6,463 nt of DNA from Alkanophaga liquidiphilum. Lineage in GTDB: Archaea > Halobacteriota > Syntropharchaeia > Alkanophagales > B39-G2. Made by a program: the position numbers and the translations under genes. The number at the start of each line of letters is the position of its first letter. Positions within the stretch are counted from its first letter, which is position 1. Under the pieces are notes generated by a model. It made no database searches. It worked only from the letters and a program-made list of their open reading frames with translations, and was not told the origin of the DNA. Positions 1 to 5,573 of the stretch are shown in pieces. The stretch spans positions 1 through 6,463 of the forward strand of contig JAPHEF010000063.1 of assembly GCA_029259535.1 (NCBI GenBank). Direction: 5' to 3'.

Positions 1-325
1 GCTGGAGTTTTAGGAAGCATCAATCAATCATTGAGTATAAGGCGAAACTAAAGGGTGTTAAGGTTGTTTTTGTGAAGCCCGCTCACACTTCATCCCTATG
101 CCCGATATGTGGGGAGAAACTAAGCCCAAATGGGCATAGGGTCTTAAAATGCGAAATGTGGGTTTGCAGCCGACCGTGATGTTGTCGGAGCTGGAATATC
201 CGTTCAAGAGCCTTGAAGATGTGGGGAGTCTCCGTTCCCGCTCCCCCGAAAGCCAGCCGATGAAGATGGGAGGAGGGGAGCCCACCCGTTACGAAATTAA
301 CACCCTACACGCTCTCAACGGATAG
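1..325 (+). pseudogene. tnpB: TnpB (IS200/IS605 family) C-terminal remnant, frameshifted
   Basis: This is the end of an IS200/IS605-type TnpB, an RNA-guided nuclease of the RuvC fold; its start lies left of the window. From position 3 one frame reads WSFRKHQ, then IIEYKAKLKGVKVVFVKPAH, then TSSLCPICG, the typical run-up to the TnpB zinc ribbon, with CPIC as the first Cys pair. The frame continues to LKCE at about 155 and then hits TGA at 177-179. The expected continuation, CGFAADRDVVGAG (second Cys pair end plus the last RuvC Asp), lies in another frame at 157-195 and stops at 214-216. A third frame, open across this point, encodes a tail ending EINTLHALNG and stopping at TAG 323-325. The gene is therefore broken at about 155 and probably again at 196-203. 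No TnpA is visible. It converges on the next gene, 12 nt away. I am sure of the family and fairly sure it is non-functional, barring sequencing error. Confidence 0.82.
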
Positions 326-337
326 GCAGAACGGGAG

Positions 338-1183
338 TTACTCAACGGACAGCACCGTGCCGGCAGCATTGAAGAGAAATTTTTCTTTAAGCGCCTCTGC
401 GAACTTCAAGGCGACACGCATGCTCGTGCAGTGCGAGACGCCGACCAGCGAGACGGCGTGCCGCTTCAACCATCTTAGCGTCTCGTTTATCCTGCGCTCG
501 CTTGCGCCGAGGAGATGCGTGCCGCCAACGACGCCGTAAATCTTGGAGGCGCCAGTAAGCTCAAGGGCGTGTTCCAGAGTGTTTATCATGCCTGCGTGCG
601 CACAGCCCAGCACCACAAACAAACCCCTCTCATCAAGGTCTATCACCAAAGCTTGGTCGTCTCGCACCTCGTCCTGCTTCAAGCCTGAATCCCGCACGTA
701 AAGGCTTTTATCCCCCTTCTCAAAGCTCACCACCCTTTTCACCTCGCCTGTGGTCATGACGTTCGACGACAGCCGTAACGCCTTCTCTTGAAGCTCGAAG
801 CGTGCTCCAAAGCTCTCAAGTTTATCCTTAGCGTAAGGGATGCCGACATACCGCTCCTTACCGTCCCGCACCACGTATTTCTTCTGAAAGATGTCGGGGT
901 GCGCTATGACCCTTGTCTTTCTTATACCGCCCCTGCTGAGACGCCGCAACACGTAAAGAAGCCCGCCAGTGTGGTCGTAGTGCCCATGACTCAGCACGAT
1001 GGCGTCAACGTCCAAAGAGACGCCTAAAACGTCTGCATTATTGACGACCGAAATGCTTTGGCCGGTATCGAAGAGAATCTTAACGTCTTCAGTCTCGATA
1101 AGAGCGGAAAAGCCATGCTCTGCGAGTATGCCCTCGCGAACTGCGGCGACATTGTCGCAAAGCGTCGTTATTTTAAGCATCAT
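338..1183 (-). CDS. Metallo-beta-lactamase-fold protein, COG1237 type (MJ0301-like)
   Basis: A 281-aa cytoplasmic protein of the metallo-beta-lactamase fold, with no signal peptide or membrane segment. Visible motifs are FDTG (38-41), the metal signature SHGHYDHTGG (65-74), GCAHAG (193-198), GGTHL (220-224) and SHCTS (250-254), giving the usual His/Asp ligands for a two-metal site. The order and spacing, including DDQALVIDL around 175-183, match the COG1237 group. One member, MJ0301 of Methanocaldococcus, is linked to the dihydropterin/beta-RFAP condensation step of methanopterin synthesis. The group is broad, so this specific reaction is only a candidate here. Two adjacent ATGs (1183 and 1180) are possible starts, preceded by GAGAG. 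The gene begins 12 nt after the stop of the NifX-like gene and is almost certainly co-transcribed with it. This pairing suggests a metal- or cofactor-related role. Family call strong, reaction unknown. Confidence 0.9.
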   Translation of the reverse strand: MMLKITTLCDNVAAVREGILAEHGFSALIETEDVKILFDTGQSISVVNNADVLGVSLDVDAIVLSHGHYDHTGGLLYVLRRLSRGGIRKTRVIAHPDIFQKKYVVRDGKERYVGIPYAKDKLESFGARFELQEKALRLSSNVMTTGEVKRVVSFEKGDKSLYVRDSGLKQDEVRDDQALVIDLDERGLFVVLGCAHAGMINTLEHALELTGASKIYGVVGGTHLLGASERRINETLRWLKRHAVSLVGVSHCTSMRVALKFAEALKEKFLFNAAGTVLSVE

Positions 1184-1195
1184 CTCTCAAACAAG

Positions 1196-1600
1196 CTACC
1201 GTTCGTCGTGCTCTGCGCAAGTGTCGTGTTCTGCGCATTCGTCGTGAACACCTGCGTGTACGCATTCCGCCTTTTCAAGTTTCAGCAGCCGCCCTGCCTT
1301 GAATGCCTCCACCGCCTCTTTGACTTTGCCTTTTGCGCCAACGTAAACGGAAATTCCAAACCTCATGAGGCGTTCGGCGGCGAACGCACTTATGCCGTTA
1401 CAGACGACCGCACCGACGTCGCTGTTCATTATGATTTCGGAGGTTATTCTGCTGCCGTCACAACCATCTTTGAAGCCTTGAATGATGCAGACACTGCCGC
1501 TCTCAAGCTCGACGAGCGTGAACGTTGGCGAAAGTCCGAAGTTCCAGAATACTTCGCTCTCAAGCCCCTTTTCGCCGAGCGTCGGCACGCAAATTCTCAT
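1196..1600 (-). CDS. NifX/NifB-type FeMo-cofactor-binding-fold protein with Cys/His tail
   Basis: A 134-aa protein of the dinitrogenase iron-molybdenum cofactor-binding fold (Pfam Nitro_FeMo-Co, COG1433 group). It starts MRICVPTLGEKGLESEVF and continues NFGLSPTFTLVE (20-31), which matches the family's FGraxxF-ivd core. VVCNGISAFAAERLMRFGI (65-83) matches the second conserved block. Relatives bind iron-sulfur or iron-molybdenum clusters, and many occur in organisms that do not fix nitrogen. After the domain (to about 110) comes a short Cys/His/acidic tail with C113, C122 and C128 and a tandem CAEHD repeat, a likely metal-binding extension. I chose ATG 1600 because GGAGGGGTG sits just upstream; a frame-consistent ATG at 1618 would leave that site inside the gene. 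The gene lies 47 nt after the small helical protein gene and 12 nt before the COG1237 gene. No nif genes are visible. Family call strong, cargo unknown. Confidence 0.88.
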   Translation of the reverse strand: MRICVPTLGEKGLESEVFWNFGLSPTFTLVELESGSVCIIQGFKDGCDGSRITSEIIMNSDVGAVVCNGISAFAAERLMRFGISVYVGAKGKVKEAVEAFKAGRLLKLEKAECVHAGVHDECAEHDTCAEHDER

Positions 1601-1611
1601 TTCACCCCTCC
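1601..1611 (-). promoter_or_regulatory. Strong ribosome binding site fixing the NifX-like start
   Basis: On the minus strand GGAGGGGTGAA directly precedes ATG 1600, with the GGAGG core 6 nt from the start codon. This decides the start against the in-frame ATG at 1618, which lies upstream of this site. A second purine-rich block, GAGGGGCGGAG, lies about 20 nt further upstream in the same 47-nt gap and may be a chance copy. Confidence 0.7.
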
Positions 1612-1647
1612 ACTTCAACTCAACTTAACTCCGCCCCTCACTTAATT

Positions 1648-1929
1648 CTATCGCGTTTCAATCCGTGCATGAGCCCTACCGTTCTCATCTAATTCAAGCA
1701 TCAAGAAAGCATCTTCGCCCTTAGCTTGAAGCTCTTCAAGCTCCGCCCTATATCTGCGGATGTCCATCTCCTCTAAAAACTTGCGTAGTAATTCTATTTT
1801 CAGTTCAAGCTCCTCCGCTGCTCCCTCAAGCCGCATATACTCGTCAACTGCCCGCCAGTATTCATGTTTTGCGACAGTCTCCACGCACTTGCCACGTTCC
1901 GCTCTTAGCACGAGTCTGAACCGCCTCAT
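1648..1929 (-). CDS. Small charged helical protein coupled to the amidohydrolase gene
   Basis: I do not recognise this 93-aa protein. It begins MRRFRLVLRAERGKCVETVA, then has a long charged, Leu/Glu/Arg-rich stretch from about residue 22 to 70, including ELELKIELLRKFLEEMD and RRYRAELEELQAKGED. This looks like an amphipathic helix pair or coiled coil. The end, AFLMLELDENGRAHARIETR, looks like a short beta hairpin. It has one Cys (C15) and no signal peptide or membrane segment. ATG 1929 overlaps the TGA of the amidohydrolase gene by one base (TGATG), so it is probably translated by coupling; a TTG at 1932 is a less likely start. The coupling and coding-like composition argue that it is real. 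It may be a partner or assembly subunit of the upstream protein. That is inference from position only. Confidence 0.68.
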   Translation of the reverse strand: MRRFRLVLRAERGKCVETVAKHEYWRAVDEYMRLEGAAEELELKIELLRKFLEEMDIRRYRAELEELQAKGEDAFLMLELDENGRAHARIETR

Positions 1930-2843
1930 CAAAGCCCAAACACTTTGATTGCATTCTCTCTCAAAACTCTCCTTTTCGTTTCGTCCTTAAGCGGCAGCTC
2001 CAAGAATTCCTTCTTACAGCGTGTCAGCCCGAAGCCGTTCGTCGCCCAAAGCACTTTATCACGCCCGCGACGGTCCATGAAATCAATGATTTGCGGCATC
2101 CGCCTTGCCACGTCGCTCGGGTAGTAGGCGCCGATGTTCCCGTAAACATACGGATGCCGCCAGAGCATCGAAATCCACTCGTCCACCCACGGCCAGCCCG
2201 TGTGCGTCAACACTATTTCCAAGTCCGGAAAATCAATTGCAACCTCGTCCACATACATTGGGTGTCCGGGCTCGCTTGGCAGTGGCTCTGCGGAATGCCC
2301 CACTTGCATGCATACTGGTATTTCGAGCTCGAGACATTTGGCATACAGCGGATAGCACTTCTTGTCATTCGGTCTAAGCCCGAAGCTTATCGGGTGGAAC
2401 CACACATACTTGAAGCCGTAGTCGCGAACTGCAGTTTCCACCTCTTTGAGGCTCTCCTTTATCCTGAACGGGTTGTAGCCTGCCCCACCGATTATTCTAC
2501 CGTCAGCCGCGTCGCAGAGCTTGACGAGCTGCTCCAGCGGTATGTGGCACATCTCAGTATGCTCCCGCACCGACCAAATTATCATCTGGTCCATGAAGAC
2601 GTATTCCACACCTATCTCGTCCATTTCCTGTAGCATAGCCTCGACAGAGCCCTTACCGAGGTCTGCGAGGACTCTCCAAAGCTCGCTCGGCTCTTTTATG
2701 CCGAGCTTTCGCATTACGCCGCCGAAAGTCGTTATCCCCATTATCTGAAATTCATAATGCCGAAACACCTCTTTCGCAATCTCAGGGTCGCAGTAGTAAG
2801 CTCTACACATCGTATCTATTGCCTGGACATCTTTCAATTCCAT
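1929..2843 (-). CDS. Amidohydrolase-2 family protein with substituted metal ligands
   Basis: A 304-aa TIM-barrel protein of the amidohydrolase-2/ACMSD superfamily (COG2159), whose better-known members are metal-dependent decarboxylases and hydrolases. Supporting blocks are IPVCMQVGHSA (His 183), DFPDLEIVLTHTGWPW (His 214), RRGRDKVLWATNGFGL (263-274 region) and the closing RRVLRENAIKVFGL, which fits the family's final helix. The first strand reads AIDTMCRAYY where classical members have IDxHxH, so both N-terminal metal His are absent. The late Asp of the GTD/ATD motif is Asn (N269). Some uncharacterised subfamilies also have IDxM in place of HxH, so this may be a conserved variant and not decay; the frame is intact. 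I prefer ATG 2843 because GGGTG lies 5 nt upstream; TTG 2855 would add four residues. It is coupled to the small protein gene downstream and lies 73 nt after argC. Fold sure, activity doubtful. Confidence 0.88.
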   Translation of the reverse strand: MELKDVQAIDTMCRAYYCDPEIAKEVFRHYEFQIMGITTFGGVMRKLGIKEPSELWRVLADLGKGSVEAMLQEMDEIGVEYVFMDQMIIWSVREHTEMCHIPLEQLVKLCDAADGRIIGGAGYNPFRIKESLKEVETAVRDYGFKYVWFHPISFGLRPNDKKCYPLYAKCLELEIPVCMQVGHSAEPLPSEPGHPMYVDEVAIDFPDLEIVLTHTGWPWVDEWISMLWRHPYVYGNIGAYYPSDVARRMPQIIDFMDRRGRDKVLWATNGFGLTRCKKEFLELPLKDETKRRVLRENAIKVFGL

Positions 2844-2916
2844 GCTCGCACCCAAAATGTCATGTTTAATAATTTGGCTTTAAATGTGTTGTTTTCGCTC
2901 GCAGCTCTCAGTGACA
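2844..2916 (-). promoter_or_regulatory. argC-amidohydrolase gap with possible promoter
   Basis: This 73-nt A/T-richer gap follows the argC stop. On the minus strand ATTTAAAG lies about 38 nt before ATG 2843 and could serve as a TATA box, giving a short leader that carries the GGGTG ribosome site at 2852-2848. If used, the amidohydrolase block would be transcribed separately from argC. A micro reading frame starting with an ATG that overlaps the argC TGA also crosses this gap. No poly-T terminator is evident. Confidence 0.35.
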
Positions 2917-3960
2917 TCATGGTGTCAAGCTTGGCGTGTGCAGCCCTGTGGTTTCGACAAGCCCGAACATCAAGTTCATGTTTTGAACTGCCTGCCCGGC
3001 GCCGCCCTTTACGAGGTTATCAATAGCTGAAACCACAACAATGCGCATTGCATCCTCGTCTACCCAGAAGCCGATGTCGCAGAAGTTCGTGCCACGAACG
3101 TAGCTTAATGACGGCATTCTCTCACCGAAAATCCTTATGAATGGCTTCCCCTCATAAAAGCGTTCATAGAGGCTATTAAGCTGCTCTGGCGTGGGCACGC
3201 TCACGCCGTCACGCAGGAGGACGTGCGCCGTCGTCAGAATACCACGAATGCACGGGATGACGTGCGGCGTGAAGCTTACTTTCAGCGTTGCGGAAGCGGA
3301 AGACGAGGCGGAGGCGAGACGTGCCAGCTCCATTTTTATCTCGGCGACGTGCCTGTGTTTAGTTACGTTGTAGGGAATGATGTTCTCAGCGAGATTGGGG
3401 AAATGCGAGCGTTCCGAGGGCTCGGCACCACCCCCGGAGATTCCTGACTTCGCATCGAAGACCGCATGAGCGACGATGCCCTCCGCAACGAGCGGCGCTA
3501 CCGCAAGGACGGCGCCCGTTGGGTAACAGCCGGGGTTTGCAACGAGCCTTGCATCTTTTATCTCGGCAGTGTGAAGCTCCGTAAGCCCATAAACCGCAAT
3601 TCTCGGGTCTTCGTGCTTCTTTTTGTAAATTTTTTCGTATTCCTGCGGGTTAAGCCTATAATCCGCGCTCAAGTCCACGACGCTTGCGTTTTCCAAGATT
3701 TTCGGCACATAGCTCATTGCGGCGCCGTGCGGCACTGCCGTGAAAACGATGTCTGCCCGCTTTGAAAGCTCGGCGGCGTCCACGTCCTCGAATTTGAGGT
3801 CAGTGAAGCCTTGGAGGTGTGGGAGCACGTCGCCGACCCGCAAACCTTTAAAGCGTCTTGAGGTCACCGCCACGAGCTCGGCGTCGGGATGCATAAGCAG
3901 GAGGCGGACAAGCTCCATGCCGATGTAGCCAGATGCTCCGATGACTGCCGCCTTTATCAT
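2917..3960 (-). CDS. argC: N-acetyl-gamma-glutamyl-phosphate reductase
   Basis: A 347-aa cytoplasmic reductase that converts N-acetyl-glutamyl phosphate to the semialdehyde with NADPH, the third step of arginine synthesis. The N-terminus has the nucleotide-binding loop GASGYIG (8-14). The catalytic Cys is C145 in ANPGCYPTG, followed by KSGISGGG (171-178), HRHVAEI with the active-site His (202-208), and the closing KGGAGQAVQNMN (318-329). Length is normal for the family. Some archaea use a homologue (LysY) on LysW-bound aminoadipate or glutamate. I cannot exclude that from this gene alone, and no lysW, argJ, argB or argD is in view. A short Ala/Ser run (ASASSSASA, about 217-225) interrupts a loop. 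There is no clear ribosome site, but a TATA-like box lies about 24 nt before the ATG, so a leaderless message is plausible. It diverges from the thiolase gene. Confidence 0.97.
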   Translation of the reverse strand: MIKAAVIGASGYIGMELVRLLLMHPDAELVAVTSRRFKGLRVGDVLPHLQGFTDLKFEDVDAAELSKRADIVFTAVPHGAAMSYVPKILENASVVDLSADYRLNPQEYEKIYKKKHEDPRIAVYGLTELHTAEIKDARLVANPGCYPTGAVLAVAPLVAEGIVAHAVFDAKSGISGGGAEPSERSHFPNLAENIIPYNVTKHRHVAEIKMELARLASASSSASATLKVSFTPHVIPCIRGILTTAHVLLRDGVSVPTPEQLNSLYERFYEGKPFIRIFGERMPSLSYVRGTNFCDIGFWVDEDAMRIVVVSAIDNLVKGGAGQAVQNMNLMFGLVETTGLHTPSLTP

Positions 3961-4041
3961 GCCAAAAAGTTAGTGTGTGAGTTTAAGAATCTGCTTGGTT
4001 TCAAAATGGAAGATTAAAATGGGAGGTAAGAAGGTTAGTTG
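3961..4041. promoter_or_regulatory. Divergent promoter region between argC and the thiolase gene
   Basis: The 81-nt gap separates two divergent starts. On the minus strand CTTAAAC (3987-3981) is centred about 24 nt before the argC ATG. On the plus strand GATTAAAAT (4012-4020) is centred about 26 nt before the thiolase ATG. Both are TATA-like and placed as for leaderless archaeal messages. A ribosome-site-like GGGAGGT (4021-4027) sits 14 nt before ATG 4042, which is longer than usual. If transcription starts further upstream, this site might be used; otherwise it is not in the message. Confidence 0.45.
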
Positions 4042-5199
4042 ATGAACAAAGTTGCAATTATCGGGTGCGGGGCGCTGAGCATTGGGAAATATCCAAAGAG
4101 TCCCGAGAACGAGCTTGCGCTCGAGGTCATCAGGCTGGCACTTGAGGATGCGGGCGTGTCGAAGGACGAAATTGAAGGGCTTTACGCAACGCCGAACTAC
4201 ATAACGACGCTCGGTTTGCACCTCTCGGTGCTCGCCGAGTACATACGGATTTCGCCGAAGTCCATGGCGGAGATAGGCTGCGGGGGCGTCGCTGCCGGGC
4301 TCACGCTGAAATACGCAGCGAACGAAATCGTGCTGCGAAATGTGAAAGTGGCGGTGTGCTTCGGCGCCGTCCGCGAGCACAGCCTTGGCATCTTCAAGCG
4401 TCAGGACTTTCTGGATATGTTCGAACCGCTAACACGGGTTTATGCGCGGGGTGGCGTTATCTGGGCATATGCTTGTTCTGCCCGCCGCTACATGCACGAG
4501 TTCGGGGCGACGGAGGAGCATTTTGCGCTCGCGGCAGTCAGAGACCGTAATGCCGCAACGAAAAACCCCCTTGCATATTTTAGGGAGAAAATAACAGTGG
4601 ATGACGTTTTGAAATCTCCGATGCTAAGCTCGCCGATAAAGCTTTTAGACGCCTCAGCAGCAAGGGACGGCGCCGCCGCCGTCGTGCTTTGCGCTGCGGA
4701 AGACGCTCGCAAATACACCGACACGCCAATTTACATTAAAGGCATAGGCGAGCATCACGACAACTCCGCCTTCGTGCCGACTGACCGCTGTAAGTCCATC
4801 ACGAGCTTTGAAGCAAATATTTTGGCGGCTCGCAGGGCGTTCGAGGCTGCGAAGCTCGAACCAAAGGACGTGGACGTCGCTGAGGTTTACGCGCCGTTCA
4901 GCCCGCAAGAACTGATGGTGCCCGAAGATTTAGGTTTCTTTGAGAAAGGCGAGATGGTAAAAGCCATCGAAGAGGGCGAGACTGAGGTCGGCGGCAGAAT
5001 TCCAATAAATACGGACGGCGGGCTCCTCTCACGGGGACATCCTGCGATGGCGACACCATTTTACGAAACGATCTCCATAATAAAGCAGCTACGGGGCGAA
5101 GCCCCGAATCAAATCGCCGGCGCAGAAATTGGCCTCATGCACTGCGAAGGGGGCATGCTTAATAACGCTATGGTCTTCATTCTTGAAAGGGAAGACTAA
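4042..5199 (+). CDS. Divergent archaeal/SCP-x-type thiolase-fold protein
   Basis: A 385-aa thiolase-superfamily protein close to archaeal acetyl-CoA acetyltransferase and SCP-x thiolases, which condense or cleave acyl-CoA thioesters. The likely nucleophile is C80 in AEIGCGGVAAG. The C-terminal half has INTDGGLLSRGHPA (322-335, His 333) and GLMHCEGGML (364-373, Cys 368), giving the Cys/His/Cys set. Two usual elements differ: the NEAF/HDCF oxyanion motif reads EVYAPFSPQE (281-290), and GHPxGATG reads GHPAMATP. It may therefore act on an unusual acyl-CoA, or not be a classical thiolase. Archaeal acetoacetyl-CoA thiolases are normally followed by a DUF35 zinc/OB partner and neighbour HMG-CoA synthase; neither is here. 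ATG 4042 is preferred to TTG 4039. It is probably a single-gene unit with its own promoter. Family call strong, substrate unknown. Confidence 0.9.
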   Translation: MNKVAIIGCGALSIGKYPKSPENELALEVIRLALEDAGVSKDEIEGLYATPNYITTLGLHLSVLAEYIRISPKSMAEIGCGGVAAGLTLKYAANEIVLRNVKVAVCFGAVREHSLGIFKRQDFLDMFEPLTRVYARGGVIWAYACSARRYMHEFGATEEHFALAAVRDRNAATKNPLAYFREKITVDDVLKSPMLSSPIKLLDASAARDGAAAVVLCAAEDARKYTDTPIYIKGIGEHHDNSAFVPTDRCKSITSFEANILAARRAFEAAKLEPKDVDVAEVYAPFSPQELMVPEDLGFFEKGEMVKAIEEGETEVGGRIPINTDGGLLSRGHPAMATPFYETISIIKQLRGEAPNQIAGAEIGLMHCEGGMLNNAMVFILERED

Positions 5200-5220
5200 T
5201 GCTTTCAACATTTTTGTTGT
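5200..5220 (+). terminator. Possible weak terminator after the thiolase gene
   Basis: Just after the TAA stop, CAACA (5206-5210) and TGTTG (5215-5219) flank a four-T loop, giving a short, weak hairpin in a T-rich run. Archaeal termination often needs only T-rich tracts, so this could end the thiolase message, but the structure is small and could be chance. Confidence 0.25.
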
Positions 5221-5246
5221 TATGAGAGACGGATTGATCGGGAATT

Positions 5247-5483
5247 GTGGATATACCCAAAGATTTAACAATAGGACTAAGTAGTGTTGGCAAGGCTCCA
5301 ACTGGTGTGCAGTCAGATGGCGTTGTTCTCAAGCCTTTATTGTGGTCAGATGATACGACCTACACGTCATACGCACTGAAACCCATAGCACCTGCGCCGG
5401 AATTTCCAACAGTAGCGTTGCCAGCAGTAATGATAGTGTTTGGCGTTGCGTTACTAGTAATTAGAAGGGGAATGGACTTTTAA
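5247..5483 (+). CDS. Short PEF-CTERM-like tail protein, possibly a truncated surface protein
   Basis: A 78-codon frame starting at GTG 5247. Residues 1-50 are polar and unrecognised (for example TIGLSSVGKAPTG and KPLLWSDDTTYTSYA). The end reads APAPEFPTVALPA, then the hydrophobic run VMIVFGVALLVI, then RRGMDF. PEF followed by a single membrane helix and an Arg pair is the plan of PEF-CTERM, an archaeal C-terminal sorting signal thought to be processed by an archaeosortase. Such proteins normally have an N-terminal signal peptide and a large extracellular domain. This one has neither, and a stop lies 10 nt upstream in frame, with only 47 nt between it and the thiolase stop. It is therefore probably the 3' remnant of a larger gene, although a tiny anchored peptide is possible. 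No strong ribosome site is seen. The tail call is fairly good; gene status is uncertain. Confidence 0.55.
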   Translation: MDIPKDLTIGLSSVGKAPTGVQSDGVVLKPLLWSDDTTYTSYALKPIAPAPEFPTVALPAVMIVFGVALLVIRRGMDF

Positions 5484-5494
5484 CTCTAAAAAAT

Positions 5495-5514
5495 CTTTTC
5501 TACTCTTATTTTTT
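5495..5514 (+). terminator. T-rich probable transcription terminator
   Basis: Twelve bases after the stop of the PEF-CTERM-like frame, the plus strand runs through a pyrimidine-rich tract (CTTTTCTACTC) and ends in six T residues at 5509-5514. Archaeal RNA polymerase typically stops at such tracts without a hairpin. It is well placed to end rightward transcription from the thiolase/PEF region. Confidence 0.5.
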
Positions 5515-5573
5515 AGGCAAGTAGGGATTAAAAGAAAATACTTAGAACAAGTTTTGACTTTTAATCGCTGCCT
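5515..5573. repeat. Imperfect inverted repeat (dyad)
   Basis: AGGCA (5515-5519) pairs with TGCCT (5569-5573). After an internal loop of 6 and 2 nt, GATTAAAAG (5526-5534) pairs perfectly with CTTTTAATC (5558-5566) across a 23-nt loop. That gives 14 paired bases in two blocks. It directly follows the T-run terminator. It could be a structured 3' end, a small RNA, a protein-binding dyad or a mobile-element end. It is not followed by a T-run on either strand. Confidence 0.5.

Noticed and set aside
58..285. 75-codon open frame on the minus strand over the tnpB remnant
   Set aside because: The plus strand carries clear TnpB codons here, and the antisense product has no recognisable features.
314..349. 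Direct repeat CTCAACGGA at 314-322 and 341-349, as a possible target-site duplication
   Set aside because: IS200/IS605 elements do not make target duplications, and the second copy is the end of the COG1237 coding region; a 9-bp match this close can be chance.
1612..1640. Second purine-rich block upstream of the NifX-like gene as an extra start or repeat
   Set aside because: It has no start codon at a suitable distance and is only loosely similar to the functional site; probably chance in a G/A-rich gap.
1058..1645. 195-codon open frame on the plus strand
   Set aside because: It lies antisense to the NifX-like gene and the start of the COG1237 gene, which both have clear family motifs. The antisense translation shows no domain and no ribosome site; it is a composition shadow.
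2091..2633. 180-codon open frame on the plus strand
   Set aside because: Antisense to the amidohydrolase gene, whose protein has conserved family blocks; the antisense product resembles nothing.
5201..5208. CTTTCAAC, resembling the end of many archaeal CRISPR repeats
   Set aside because: Only a single copy is present, with no regularly spaced repeats anywhere in the window.
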